64,000 nt of DNA. Origin: an uncultured Oscillospiraceae bacterium. Its GTDB lineage: Bacteria > Bacillota > Clostridia > Oscillospirales > Oscillospiraceae. Below are positions 1 through 8,594 of the stretch, piece after piece. Positions within the stretch are counted from its first letter, which is position 1, and each line of letters opens with the position of its first letter. Where the stretch lies: the NCBI GenBank assembly GCA_947629915.1, contig CANRFN010000014.1, forward strand, positions 1-64,000. Reading direction: 5' to 3'. The notes beneath the pieces are model-generated. The model was not told where the DNA came from, ran no database searches, and saw nothing but the letters and a program-made list of their open reading frames with translations. The position numbers and the translations under genes were made by a program.

Positions 1-1
1 C

Positions 2-484
2 ATGGAAATCTGGTCCATCTATAGCCTGGTCTACGAGGAGACCATGGGAACTGCTGTGTGGCTGTGTCCCCAACAGGCTACAAGCGCCGTCCGTCCGGCA
101 TTCTCCTTCCAGTTTGAAGAAGGAGTGCCCGTCTTTGCAACCTGCAGCGATGGCCAGCTCATCGATTTCGATAGCGCCTCCGAAGATCAGGAAGCGCCTG
201 CGGACATGGCTTTGGACTTCCCCGCCGATCACCTGATCTGGTGGGACCCCCATAATGCAGATGGGACCTACGCCTCCCATGCCGCCATCTCCTTCTCCTG
301 TCCCGGGAGGGATGGCAAGTACTGTTTCGGCACCATCTATCTCCGCTCAGATGGGGGAGACCCGCTGCAGGAGGATGTCCTCTATACCGCCACTGTGGTT
401 GGCACGGGACTGCACATCGAGAACGTTGCCTTGGAAGACAGTCCCCATGCCATCGTGACGTACACCCCGGCCCACGGAACCTGA
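2..484 (+). CDS. Hypothetical protein, possibly truncated at the window edge
   Basis: The reading frame is open from the second base of the window to a TGA at 482-484 (160 aa). The first ATG lies at the very edge, so the true start may be upstream and outside the window. The protein is acidic and has no obvious signal peptide or membrane segment. I recognise no family; the C-terminal half alternates hydrophobic and polar residues like a beta-rich domain. A terminator-like hairpin follows immediately, and the next gene converges on it. It is likely a real gene because the frame is long and its composition is protein-like. Confidence 0.55.
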   Translation: MEIWSIYSLVYEETMGTAVWLCPQQATSAVRPAFSFQFEEGVPVFATCSDGQLIDFDSASEDQEAPADMALDFPADHLIWWDPHNADGTYASHAAISFSCPGRDGKYCFGTIYLRSDGGDPLQEDVLYTATVVGTGLHIENVALEDSPHAIVTYTPAHGT

Positions 485-497
485 ATAGACAACATCG

Positions 498-526
498 GCC
501 TCCCTGCTGCGGTGCAGTAGGGAGGC
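498..526. terminator. Hairpin between convergent genes
   Basis: GCCTCCCTGCTGC and GCAGTAGGGAGGC form a 13-bp stem with one mismatch around a 3-base loop. It lies between the stop of the first gene (484) and the stop of the convergent anti-sigma-like gene (562), so it could end transcripts from both sides. There is no strong T-tract on either strand. Confidence 0.6.
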
Positions 527-561
527 GGCTGTGTGTCTAGGGGGTGCGCTTTTGGGAATCT

Positions 562-1539
562 TCAGAAATCCAGGCTTGAGACAAAGTCCTCCAGGGCCGC
601 TTTGTCCACGATCAGGTAGGTGGACCAGAAGTTGTCCAGGTAGATATAGCCGTCTGTGTCGTTCTCATGAAGGAAGAAGTGCAGGGTGAGGCCGCTGTCC
701 AGATGGACGTAGACGTGGATCAGGTCTGTGAGCTCTTCCAACCCGGTGCGGAGGACGAAGGTGCCGCCCTGCAGCAGTTCCAGAAAGTCCTGGGCCGTGT
801 CTTCTTGGCTTGGGCTTAAACTGCGGATGTTGCCCTGGCTGTAATACCAGTCGTCCCAGGCCTGATACTCCAGAGACAGGTAGTGCTCCTGGACGGGGAA
901 GCGGTCTCGGAAGAGATCGGAGCCCGTAACAAGGGTGATCCCAACGGAGTTGGCGAAGTATGCCAGATTGCCGTTGGACTCCTCCAGGCAGACCAGAAAT
1001 CCGGGATCGGATCCCTGAACGCTGTAGATCTCGCCCTGAATGCTGCCGGCAAAGTCCACGTACCCCTCTGCTGGGGTCCATACGTCTATGGGGCCGGTAA
1101 CCGTGCCCAGGTGATCGCCTAGCACGGAGGGATCCTCCACCTCAGCCAGCCAGATGAACTGCTTCCCCTGATAGATGAAGAAGGGGATCATGCAGGCGCT
1201 GGCATTGGCGTCCAGGGAAACCTCCATGTTGGGGATCGTCACCCCCTCCGTCTGGGTGCCGGAGGCCTGCTCTTTGGGGTCTTGCGCCGGGTAGCAGGAA
1301 ATCGAATCCGGCTGATTGTTCTCCGCCACGAGGCTCGATGCCCCCGGCTGATGGTAGTGCAGCAGCAGTGCCGCGCCCAGTACCAGCACCAGACAGGCGG
1401 CCAAGGCGGCATAGCGGGCGATGGGAGTGCGCTTCTTACTGCGGGCTTTGCTGGAGAGAGACTGCTCCTCTACCTCTTGCAGTATATCATCGTCAATGAG
1501 GGTGATCCCTCGGTATAGCGTCTCCGCTTTGTGGTTCAT
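562..1539 (-). CDS. Membrane-anchored putative anti-sigma factor
   Basis: 325-aa protein. The ATG at 1539 overlaps the stop of the upstream sigma-factor gene by 4 bases, indicating translational coupling. It has a short charged cytosolic N-terminus (about residues 1-42, with ETLYRGITLIDDDILQEVEE), one transmembrane segment (about 43-60, YAALAACLVLVLGAALLL) and an extracytoplasmic part of about 260 residues that I cannot assign. This is the usual layout of anti-sigma factors encoded directly behind ECF sigma genes. The N-terminus resembles that of the serpin protein at 43543-44967 (LYDGITGIREDLIEKAA), so the two probably share a cytosolic sigma-binding module and differ in their outer sensor. 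The anti-sigma role is inferred from topology and gene order. Confidence 0.75.
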   Translation of the reverse strand: MNHKAETLYRGITLIDDDILQEVEEQSLSSKARSKKRTPIARYAALAACLVLVLGAALLLHYHQPGASSLVAENNQPDSISCYPAQDPKEQASGTQTEGVTIPNMEVSLDANASACMIPFFIYQGKQFIWLAEVEDPSVLGDHLGTVTGPIDVWTPAEGYVDFAGSIQGEIYSVQGSDPGFLVCLEESNGNLAYFANSVGITLVTGSDLFRDRFPVQEHYLSLEYQAWDDWYYSQGNIRSLSPSQEDTAQDFLELLQGGTFVLRTGLEELTDLIHVYVHLDSGLTLHFFLHENDTDGYIYLDNFWSTYLIVDKAALEDFVSSLDF

Positions 1540-2093
1540 ATTCGGATATCCTCCTTTTCCAGTGCGGTGCGCAGGCTGCGGCGCAGCCGGAACATCCGCT
1601 GGGCCAGTTTGTTGGAGGGGATACCGGCCTCTTCCGCCAGGGTGTTCAGGGCAACCCCGTGCCAGTACCGGCGGACAAAGAGAACCCGATCCTCCTGGGG
1701 CATGGTCCGGAGCCATCGGCTGATGGCGGCACCCAGTTCGGCGTCTTCCACAGCCTTCTCCGGCTCCGCGCCCCCGGGGATGCAGTCCTCCAGTTCGCTG
1801 AGCAGCAGGTCCAGTCCGGCGCCCCGCTTCTCCGCGTGGTTGTGGTTCCACCGGTTGATAGCGATCCCCCGGACCACCTTCCCCAGCCAGGGCTTCAGGT
1901 GCTGGGGCCGCTGTGGCGGGATCCGCTGCCAGGCCTGGTGCCAGGTGTCGTTGAGACACTCCTCGGTGTCCTCGGCGTTGCCCAACAGGTTGCGGGCGAT
2001 GGTGCGGCAGTATGGGCCGTACTTGGCCGAGACAGCGGAGACCGCCTCCTCGTCCCGGGCCCAGAACAGGTCTATGATGCGGTTGTCCTCCAT
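1536..2093 (-). CDS. ECF-type RNA polymerase sigma factor
   Basis: 185 aa. Region 2-like helices lie at about residues 10-75 (ARDEEAVSAVSAKYGPYCR, then NDTWHQAWQRIPP and LGKVVRGIAINRW), and a region 4 helix-turn-helix at about 125-180 (QEDRVLFVRRYWHG ... GIPSNKLAQRMFRLRRSL). The ATG at 2093 has AAGGGGG six bases upstream; the longer upstream open frame has low-complexity, non-protein-like composition and was rejected. It overlaps the membrane protein downstream by 4 bases. It is clearly paralogous to the sigma factor at 42989-43546, which has the same length and the same HAEKRG...LLSELEDC stretch. It probably directs RNA polymerase to stress or surface genes when released by its partner. Confidence 0.88.
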   Translation of the reverse strand: MEDNRIIDLFWARDEEAVSAVSAKYGPYCRTIARNLLGNAEDTEECLNDTWHQAWQRIPPQRPQHLKPWLGKVVRGIAINRWNHNHAEKRGAGLDLLLSELEDCIPGGAEPEKAVEDAELGAAISRWLRTMPQEDRVLFVRRYWHGVALNTLAEEAGIPSNKLAQRMFRLRRSLRTALEKEDIRI

Positions 2094-3121
2094 GGTGTAC
2101 CCCCTTCCGTTGGAATGTGCTTGAAAGGCCTTTCTATAGGTATAGTCAGGAAAAAGGGCGGGATATTTGCGATGGGGCAAAAAAGATTTTGGAACGGTGG
2201 GTGTTCTCCCAGGAGAGACACTCCATGGGGAAAGAGTACCGCATGCTGAGGTCAAGAGCAAGGGGAATTTCCTGGACCCGGATGAAGGAGATGGCTTGCG
2301 GGCTGCCTGTTTTCCCCTGGACAGCGCCGGGCTTTTGGTGTATTCTGGTTCTGGCCTAAAGAGACGGTGCAGGTGCGGGTGCGGACGGCCGGCTGTGCCT
2401 TGGTGCGGTGAAGCGCTTTGGCTGGCCGGCTGGAGAGAACGAACTGGAAAGCCGCTGTTACAGACCGATGACAAGCCAGGGAGTCCGGTGCATGGATGCC
2501 CTGTACTTGGGGATGGAGGAGAGAACTTGCGGCATCCTCATCTTGCAGGCCAGCCGGTGCCTGGACCATGAGAAATAAATTGGCTGGATGCGCACGGACA
2601 TGACTGCTCCCGAGACGCAGCAGGGCAGGGAAGAGCAGATTGGACTGTGCTGCCGGTGCCGGCGAGGGCTGGAACGTGTTCGAAAAGGACAAATGGTCTG
2701 TGAAGGAGAAATACTTGTCTGCCGGTGCATCGCAAGAAAAGACTACTTCCCGCCTGACCATGCGGAACAGAGGGCTCATCTGCTGACCGGGTGCAGGAAT
2801 AGGCGACTAAGATATCGGCAGAGTGCTGTTGGTGATGGAGGCGCTCTCCTGTGGCATTTCAGGGCTGCCTGGACGGGGTGGAGCGCAGAAACTGGGACCA
2901 TGCTGCCGGAGCCCCTCGACTTTTGGACGACTGGATTCCCCCAGGTTCTACTCCAAACGGCAAAATGCCCTTTCCAAACTGTATTAAAATGTCCGAATAC
3001 AACGAACTGCAATATAGTTAACCACGAATTATGACGAAATCCGGGGGATTGGCAGGCTGCCAATTCACCCGGGGTATCGTTTTAGACAGATACGGGCTGT
3101 ATGGCCTGGAGAGGAGGAGCT
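2094..3121. other. About 1 kb without a recognisable gene
   Basis: Only short overlapping open frames occur on both strands, none with a convincing ribosome site or a recognisable protein. The part from about 2940 is AT-richer and holds the likely leader of the ribokinase gene. It may be a decayed gene, but I could not find which one. Confidence 0.5.
3041..3072 (+). promoter_or_regulatory. Palindrome/hairpin upstream of ribokinase gene
   Basis: ATTGGCAG-G-CTGCCAAT (3048-3064) is a perfect 8-bp inverted repeat, flanked by CCGGG and CCCGG that can extend the stem. GTTTTAG follows shortly after. It lies about 50 bases before the ribokinase start, so it could be a repressor operator or a leader hairpin. 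Which one it is cannot be told from sequence alone. Confidence 0.45.
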
Positions 3122-4015
3122 ATGAAATTCCTGGTGTTTGGTTCTCTGAACATAGACCGCACATACACAGTGCTCCATTTGGTCCAGCCGGGGGAGACCC
3201 TGGCTGCTACCCAGATGAACCTCTATTGCGGAGGTAAAGGCTTCAACCAGGCGGTGGCACTGGCTCGGGCGGGGGCAGAGGTCTCCTTTGCCGGCGCCGT
3301 GGGAGAGGACGGAGACATGCTGGCGGATGCGCTCATTGCAGAGGGGATCGACACGAAGCACCTCCTCCGGCTGCCAGGGGCCACCGGACACGCGGTGATC
3401 CAGGTGGATGCCGAGGGGAGAAATTCCATCTTGATTCTGGCGGGAGCCAACGGCGCCATCACAGTGGAGGATGTGGAGCGCACCCTGTTGGACTTCGGCC
3501 CCGGGGACATGGTGGTGCTGCAGAATGAGATCAGCTGTGTGGCGGAGATCATCCGGCAGGCCAAGTCCCGCGGTATGATCGTGGCACTGAATCCCTCTCC
3601 GTGCGACACCCGCGCCATCTCCTACGACCTCGCCTTGGTGGACTACCTCCTTATCAATGAGGGGGAGGGCGGCACCATCAGCGGGTGTGCGCGGGAGGAG
3701 GACATTCTCCCCACCCTCCACCAACGGTATCCCCACCTCAAGGTTGTGCTCACCCTGGGAGAGCGGGGCGCTCTGTACCTGGATACAGATGGCAGCATCC
3801 GCAAGACGGATGCATACCGAGTGCAGGCAGTGGACACCACAGCGGCGGGGGATACCTTCACCGGGTACTTCCTCTCCCGCCTGTATGAGACCGGAGACAG
3901 CGGGGCTGCCCTCCGGACGGCCGCCGTGGCCAGCGGGATCTCCGTGTCCCGGCCGGGGGCATCTCCCTCCATCCCGCGGCTGCCAGAGGTGCTGGAGGCG
4001 GAGGCGGCATGGTAG
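3122..4015 (+). CDS. rbsK: Ribokinase-like PfkB-family carbohydrate kinase
   Basis: 297 aa, the usual length for ribokinase. The N-terminal motif is GSLNIDRTYTV; the substrate/lid motif GGKGFNQAVA corresponds to the ribokinase GGKGANQA; the C-terminal PfkB signature DTTAAGDTFTGYF carries the catalytic Asp and the anion hole. GAGAGGAGGAGCT sits just before the ATG at 3122, which decides this start over the upstream ATG at 3101. It would phosphorylate ribose or a related sugar with ATP in the cytosol. It overlaps the following HAD gene by 7 bases, so the kinase and a phosphatase-like protein are co-translated. The exact sugar is not determined by the sequence. Confidence 0.85.
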   Translation: MKFLVFGSLNIDRTYTVLHLVQPGETLAATQMNLYCGGKGFNQAVALARAGAEVSFAGAVGEDGDMLADALIAEGIDTKHLLRLPGATGHAVIQVDAEGRNSILILAGANGAITVEDVERTLLDFGPGDMVVLQNEISCVAEIIRQAKSRGMIVALNPSPCDTRAISYDLALVDYLLINEGEGGTISGCAREEDILPTLHQRYPHLKVVLTLGERGALYLDTDGSIRKTDAYRVQAVDTTAAGDTFTGYFLSRLYETGDSGAALRTAAVASGISVSRPGASPSIPRLPEVLEAEAAW

Positions 4016-4641
4016 GCTTGAAGTGGCTCTTTTTCGATTTGGGGTCCACCCTCATCGATGAGACACAGGTGTACCGCCACCGGATGGAGGATATGGCCCG
4101 GGCGTCTGGGCGCACGGTACAGGAGATCTATAATGCAGAGGTCTCTCTGTACCGGCGCAATCTGCTGGGGGAGAAGAAGCTGGTGCGGCAGCTGGGGTTG
4201 CCCAAGCTCACCTGGTACTTCGAGGACGAGCGGCTGTATCCGGATGCTGTGAAGGTCCTGTCTCTCCTGCACCAGGACTACTCCATCGGGATCATCGCCA
4301 ACCAGAAGAGCGGCGCCGGGGAGCGGCTGCAGCAGATGGGGATCGCCCAGCATATCGATCTGCTGATCTCCTCCGGGGAGGAGGGCGTGGCCAAGCCAGA
4401 TCCCCGCATCTTCCAGATCGCTCTGGACCGGGCGGGCTGCCGTCCCGAGGAGGCGGCCATGATCGGGGACCGGCTGGACAACGACATCGCCCCGGCGAAG
4501 GCCATGGGCATGTACACCAGCTGGATCCGGCAGGGATTCGGTGGGCTGTGGACGCCGGACCGGCGGTCTTACGAGCCGGATGAGATTGTGGACTCCCTCA
4601 CGGAACTGGCAAGGCGGTATGGTGGTCTGGGAAGAGAATAG
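4009..4641 (+). CDS. HAD-family hydrolase
   Basis: 210 aa. Motif I is FFDLGSTLID, where the second Asp of the usual DxDxT is Gly, as in YihX-like members. A helical cap follows (about residues 20-90), then motif II IIANQKSG, motif III Lys in GVAKPDPRIF and motif IV MIGDRLDNDI. These residues predict a Mg-dependent phosphoryl hydrolase, although loss of the second Asp could lower phosphatase activity. It starts inside the end of the ribokinase gene and probably acts on a phosphorylated metabolite of the same pathway. A strong hairpin follows. Confidence 0.82.
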   Translation: MVGLKWLFFDLGSTLIDETQVYRHRMEDMARASGRTVQEIYNAEVSLYRRNLLGEKKLVRQLGLPKLTWYFEDERLYPDAVKVLSLLHQDYSIGIIANQKSGAGERLQQMGIAQHIDLLISSGEEGVAKPDPRIFQIALDRAGCRPEEAAMIGDRLDNDIAPAKAMGMYTSWIRQGFGGLWTPDRRSYEPDEIVDSLTELARRYGGLGRE

Positions 4642-4657
4642 AACATCGGACGGATGA

Positions 4658-4702
4658 AGAGAGCCCGGAGGTCCTTGCACAGCAAGGACCTCCGGGCTCT
4701 CT
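4658..4702. terminator. Perfect 21-bp stem between convergent genes
   Basis: 4658-4678 is exactly complementary to 4682-4702 with a 3-base loop. It stands between the HAD stop (4641) and the LysR stop (4709) and would act on both strands. Confidence 0.8.
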
Positions 4703-4708
4703 GGCACA

Positions 4709-5599
4709 CTATTGGACGCTCCCGATCATGGCCTCCAGTGCCTTTGCAGCCAGGCTCAGCGGCTGGTCTGCCTGCTTCAGGAAGTACACAGACCGGGTGG
4801 GAATGGTCTGGTCCAGTTGAAGGACAAACACATTGCCGGTCCGGATGTCGTCCTCGGCAAAGGCCGTGGGGACAAAGCCGATTCCCAGGCCGCTCTTAAT
4901 CATGGGCAGGATCATGTCCGCCGTTGCTGCCTCCACATCCGGCTGGTACAGGAGACCCTGGGCCTCGAAGAGACGGCTGTAGAAGAGGGAAGTGGAGGTA
5001 TTGGGGGCCAGGCCAACCAGGGGATAGCGGGTGAGTTCCTTCAGGGTGAGGGGCTGGTCCTGGAGGAAGTCGAAGGAGTCCCCAGCCACCGGAACTTCCT
5101 GGACATCGGCGATCCTGCGGTACCGCATTCCCTTGGGGAGATCGTGGGAGGCGGTTACCACGGCGCAGTCCGCCAGGCCGCTTTTCAGCATCTCCACCGC
5201 ATAGGGGCAGGTGCCGTTGAACACCCGAATCCGCACGCCGGGATACTTGGTGCGGTATGCCTTCAGAACGGGGAGAAGACAGTAGTGGAGGGCGATCTCA
5301 CTGGCTGCGATGGTCACCACACCGCTCTCCAGGCTCTGGTTGGCGGCCAACTCGTCCTCCCCGGCCTGGATGTGCTGGAAGGCCAGGGAGATGTGGGCAT
5401 ATAGTTTCTCTCCCTCCGGGGTGAGCTGAACGCCGCGGTTGGATCGGACAAACAGCTTGCAGCCCAAGGCCTGCTCCAGGTTCTTGATGGCTCTTGTGAG
5501 GTTGGGCTGATTGCTGCCCAGCACCAGTGCCGCCTGGGAAAAGCCCCTGTGTTTGGCGACGTGGTAGAAAATGCGGTAGCTGTCGTAAGAGAGATTCAT
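4709..5599 (-). CDS. LysR-family transcriptional regulator
   Basis: 296 aa. The N-terminal winged helix-turn-helix (about residues 1-60) reads SYDSYRIFYHVAKHRGFSQA then GSNQPNLTRAIKNLEQALG; the rest is the periplasmic-binding-like effector domain (ESGVVTIAASEIALHYCLLP onwards). The start is set by GGAGGAACCC before the ATG at 5599. It is divergent from the MATE transporter, and the gap holds a dyad and two overlapping promoters, so it most likely controls the transporter and itself. The effector ligand is unknown. Confidence 0.88.
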   Translation of the reverse strand: MNLSYDSYRIFYHVAKHRGFSQAALVLGSNQPNLTRAIKNLEQALGCKLFVRSNRGVQLTPEGEKLYAHISLAFQHIQAGEDELAANQSLESGVVTIAASEIALHYCLLPVLKAYRTKYPGVRIRVFNGTCPYAVEMLKSGLADCAVVTASHDLPKGMRYRRIADVQEVPVAGDSFDFLQDQPLTLKELTRYPLVGLAPNTSTSLFYSRLFEAQGLLYQPDVEAATADMILPMIKSGLGIGFVPTAFAEDDIRTGNVFVLQLDQTIPTRSVYFLKQADQPLSLAAKALEAMIGSVQ

Positions 5600-5623
5600 G
5601 GGTTCCTCCATATCAATCTGATA

Positions 5624-5645
5624 TACCAAAACATCACAATTGGTA
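5624..5645. promoter_or_regulatory. Candidate LysR operator
   Basis: TACCAA-N10-TTGGTA is an inverted repeat with outer T and A, of the kind bound by LysR dimers. It ends one base before the -35 box of the MATE promoter (activator position) and lies inside the lysR leader, where binding could also block lysR transcription. Confidence 0.6.
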
Positions 5646-5646
5646 T

Positions 5647-5675
5647 TTTACATATAGCTATGCCGGGATTATAAT
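5647..5675 (+). promoter_or_regulatory. Promoter of the MATE gene
   Basis: TTTACA (5647-5652), 17-base spacer, TATAAT (5670-5675). The -10 box is perfect. Its -10 overlaps that of the oppositely directed lysR promoter. Confidence 0.72.
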
Positions 5676-5696
5676 CCGTGCCTGGTCTGGAGTCAA
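5668..5696 (-). promoter_or_regulatory. Promoter of the lysR gene
   Basis: On the minus strand TTGACT (5696-5691), 17-base spacer, TATAAT (5673-5668). It shares the symmetric ATTATAAT core with the MATE promoter, so polymerase could bind only one of the two at a time. Confidence 0.7.
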
Positions 5697-5729
5697 GAGG
5701 ATTCCAGCCGGAAAGGAGCCTGTATCCCC

Positions 5730-7118
5730 GTGAACAAGGATTTAACGGTGGGAAGACCGGAGACCGTCCTGTGGCGGTTCTGCGTCCCCCTGTTTGGAAG
5801 CATTATCTTTCAGCAGCTGTACAACATTGCAGACAGCCTGGTGGCGGGCAAGTTTATCGGTGAGACTGCCCTGGCCTCTGTGGGCAACAGCTACGAAGTG
5901 ACTCTCATTTTCATCGCCATCGCCTTTGGATGCAACATCGGCTGCTCCGTGGTGGTGTCCCAGTTCTTCGGTGCGAAGGACTATGGACGGATGAAGACCG
6001 CCGTGTCTACCGCGTGCATCTCCAGTGCGGTGATCTGTGTGGCCCTGATGGCGGTTGGTGTTGTGGGCAGTGATGCGCTGCTCCGCATGATCAACACCCC
6101 GGCTGAGGCGTTTGCGGACTCCAAACTATACCTGGACATCTACGTCATGGGCCTGCCCTTCGTCTTCTTCTACAACATCGCCACCGGGATCTTCTCCGCC
6201 CTGGGAGATTCCCGCACGCCGTTCATCTTCCTGGCGGCCTCCTCCACTGCCAACATCGGTGTGGACATTCTCTTTGTAACCGCCTTTCACATGGGTGTGA
6301 GCGGCGTCGCCTGGGCCACCTTCCTCTGCCAGGGGATCAGCTGTGTGCTAGCCATGGCGGTGGTGTTCTCGCGCATGAAGATGATCCAAGCGCCGGGGAA
6401 GTTCCAGTGGTTCTCTTTTGCGGTCTTCCGGAAGCTGGCCGTCATCGCCGTGCCCAGCATCCTGCAGCAGAGCTTCATCTCCATGGGCAACATTATCATC
6501 CAGAGCCTGATCAACGGCTTCGGAACAGGAGTCATGGCGGGATACTCTGCTGCTGTGAAGTTGAACAACCTTGTCATCACCTCCTTTACAACCCTTGGCA
6601 ATGGCATCTCCAACTACACCGCTCAGAACATCGGAGCCCAAAAGTTGTCTCGAATCAAGGAGGGCTTCCGCGCCGGTGTAAAACTGGTGTGGCTGCTCTG
6701 CGTGCCGCTGGTGCTGCTGTACTTCTTCGCAGGGCAGTATCTCCTCCATCTGTTCTTAGATGAACCCACCGCCACGGCAGTCTCTGTGGGCAGCATCTTC
6801 CTGCGGATTCTCTCCCCCATCTACTTCATTGTCTCCACCAAACTGGTGGCAGACGGCATCCTCCGGGGCGCCGGGCAGATGAAGAAGTTCATGGCCACAA
6901 CCTTTACAGACCTGATCCTCCGGGTGGTCCTGGCGCTGGTGCTCTCCAAGACACCCCTTGGTTCCACCGGAATCTGGTGCGCCTGGCCCATCGGCTGGAC
7001 CATTGCCACCGCCTGCTCTGTCTTCTTCTACCGCACCGGGTATTGGAACGAGCAGGGGAGCACGCCGAGAGGAACTGGAGTCCCCGCGCCGCTGACACCC
7101 AGCAAGGTGAGAACCTGA
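5730..7118 (+). CDS. MATE-family multidrug/toxin efflux transporter
   Basis: 462 aa with about 12 hydrophobic segments in two homologous halves. The N-terminal pattern FGSIIFQQLYNIADSLVAGK and the mid-protein SILQQSFISMGNIIIQSLIN are the paired repeats typical of NorM/DinF-type MATE proteins. It starts at GTG (5730) with GAAAGGAG upstream. It would export cationic compounds or metabolites using an ion gradient. Divergence from a LysR gene with shared control sequences suggests inducible export. The substrate cannot be read from the sequence. Confidence 0.9.
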   Translation: MNKDLTVGRPETVLWRFCVPLFGSIIFQQLYNIADSLVAGKFIGETALASVGNSYEVTLIFIAIAFGCNIGCSVVVSQFFGAKDYGRMKTAVSTACISSAVICVALMAVGVVGSDALLRMINTPAEAFADSKLYLDIYVMGLPFVFFYNIATGIFSALGDSRTPFIFLAASSTANIGVDILFVTAFHMGVSGVAWATFLCQGISCVLAMAVVFSRMKMIQAPGKFQWFSFAVFRKLAVIAVPSILQQSFISMGNIIIQSLINGFGTGVMAGYSAAVKLNNLVITSFTTLGNGISNYTAQNIGAQKLSRIKEGFRAGVKLVWLLCVPLVLLYFFAGQYLLHLFLDEPTATAVSVGSIFLRILSPIYFIVSTKLVADGILRGAGQMKKFMATTFTDLILRVVLALVLSKTPLGSTGIWCAWPIGWTIATACSVFFYRTGYWNEQGSTPRGTGVPAPLTPSKVRT

Positions 7119-7150
7119 GGGATAGAGGACAATCGAATATCGGACAGAAA

Positions 7151-7189
7151 GCCCGGAACTCCTGATACACAAAGGAGCTCCGGGTTTTT
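7151..7189 (+). terminator. Intrinsic terminator of the MATE gene
   Basis: CCCGGAACTCCT pairs with AGGAGCTCCGGG (one mismatch) and is followed by TTTTT. Placed about 35 bases after the MATE stop. Confidence 0.85.
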
Positions 7190-7217
7190 GTCTTGTATCA
7201 CCTCATACCCATACCGT

Positions 7218-7226
7218 TGGTATAAT
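7218..7226 (+). promoter_or_regulatory. Extended -10 promoter element
   Basis: TGGTATAAT fits an extended -10 (TGnTATAAT) without a good -35. It lies about 115 bases before the XRE-TPR start and is the best candidate promoter in that gap. Confidence 0.45.
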
Positions 7227-7342
7227 AATCTCCCTCCAAATTATACGAATAGTGTGTTCCAAAGAGCGCTCTGGTTGGGTATACTTAGAGCAGATCCGGA
7301 TCTAATCAAGTTGATCAATTGATGAAAGAAGGATAAACTGAC

Positions 7343-8422
7343 ATGGTCATGCACCTTGCAGACAACATCCGCGCCCACCGCCGGGCCCGCTCCCTGACTC
7401 AGCAGCAGCTGGCGGACGCCCTCGGGGTAACCGTGGGTGCGGTGTACAAATGGGAGGCGAGCCTATCCGCTCCGGACCTGAGCCTACTGGTGGAGCTGGC
7501 GGACCTCTTTGACACCTCGGTAGATGTGCTCCTGGGCTATGAGGCGAAAGGCAACAAGCCGGCGGAAACAGCCGCACGGCTCAAGACCTATCTCCGGGAA
7601 AAGAACCGGGAGGGACTTGCGGAGGCGGAGAAGGCACTGCTGCGGTATCCCAACTGCTTTGATGTAGTGTACCAAGGGGCCATGCTGTACTACCTGTTCG
7701 GAGTTATGGGCGATGACAAGGCGCTGTACCGCCGGTCTGTGGAGCTCATCCAGCGGGCTATGATGCTGTTGGGGCAGAACACAGACCCGGAGATCGGGGA
7801 GCTCTCTCTCACCTATGACCTGGCAGGGGCGTATTTCGGCCTCGGGGACTACGACAAGGCGTTGGACCTTCTGAAGATGAACAACCCGCGGAACATCTTT
7901 GCAGACACCATCGGGCAGAGCTTGGTCTGCCTTTGCGACAGACCGGACGAGGCAGAGGGCTACCTGTCCTCGGCGCTGGTTACGCTCTCCGTGATGCTGG
8001 TCCGGACCGTGATGGGCCTCACAAACGTCTATTTCAAGCTGGAGGACTACACCTTGTCTGAGGCGATCCTGCAGCTGGCGCTGTCGTATTTTGCGGGGCT
8101 CAAGCAGGACGGCAAGAGCAACCTCCTGGACAAGCCCTGTGCGGACTTCTATGTCTGCCTGGCCCATGCGCAGATCAACTTGGGGAGGCTGGAGGAGGCA
8201 CGGGCATCCCTTCTGCAGGCAAAGATGCTGTCTGCCGCTTTTGATGCGTGCCCGGACTACTCGGCGGACAACCTCCGCTTTGTCCGGGGCGGGAAGCGGC
8301 ACACCGCATTTGATGACCTCGGCAGCTCGGCTGCGGAAGCCGTGTCTAAGGCGGTACACAGCGCAGACTGCGCGGAGCTGGTGGCCCTGTGGGAGGAGAT
8401 TGGCGGAGAGACGGAGAGCTGA
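7343..8422 (+). CDS. XRE-family regulator with C-terminal TPR-like domain
   Basis: 359 aa. An N-terminal helix-turn-helix (about residues 5-62: NIRAHRRARSLTQQQLADAL, VTVGAVYKWE, VELADLFDTSVDVLLGYE) is followed by about 280 residues of helical repeats resembling TPRs (for example YDLAGAYFGLGDYDKALDLL). AAGGA sits 10 bases before the ATG at 7343. Such proteins usually bind DNA through the HTH and sense a peptide or protein partner through the TPR part. The DNA encoding GDYDKALDLL (7842-7875) matches a spacer of the CRISPR array just downstream at 31 of 34 positions. Confidence 0.85.
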   Translation: MVMHLADNIRAHRRARSLTQQQLADALGVTVGAVYKWEASLSAPDLSLLVELADLFDTSVDVLLGYEAKGNKPAETAARLKTYLREKNREGLAEAEKALLRYPNCFDVVYQGAMLYYLFGVMGDDKALYRRSVELIQRAMMLLGQNTDPEIGELSLTYDLAGAYFGLGDYDKALDLLKMNNPRNIFADTIGQSLVCLCDRPDEAEGYLSSALVTLSVMLVRTVMGLTNVYFKLEDYTLSEAILQLALSYFAGLKQDGKSNLLDKPCADFYVCLAHAQINLGRLEEARASLLQAKMLSAAFDACPDYSADNLRFVRGGKRHTAFDDLGSSAAEAVSKAVHSADCAELVALWEEIGGETES

Positions 8423-8514
8423 GAGCAAAACAGCAGAGTCAAACCTGCTTTGGAAAGTGGGAAGGCCAGCGGGGATTTGTGGCGCAGTAAACAAGGTCTT
8501 GTGACCCCAAGTGA

Positions 8515-8559
8515 AAATCAGCAGGTGGGGATCCCTTAAGGGGCCCCACCTGCTGATTT
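8515..8559. repeat. Strong hairpin at the left edge of CRISPR module copy 1
   Basis: AAATCAGCAGGTGGGG pairs with CCCCACCTGCTGATTT, with a bulged tip. A near-identical hairpin stands before the second array (18201-18246). It follows the XRE-TPR gene and may also end its transcript. Confidence 0.75.
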
Positions 8560-8594
8560 GTGCTGTTCAGTTGTTCAATACCCCCGCTAGCGCG

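Noticed and set aside
2094..3034. Open frames of 130-175 codons on both strands in the gap before the ribokinase gene
   Set aside because: They overlap one another, lack ribosome sites, and encode Pro/Arg/Cys-rich sequences without family resemblance.
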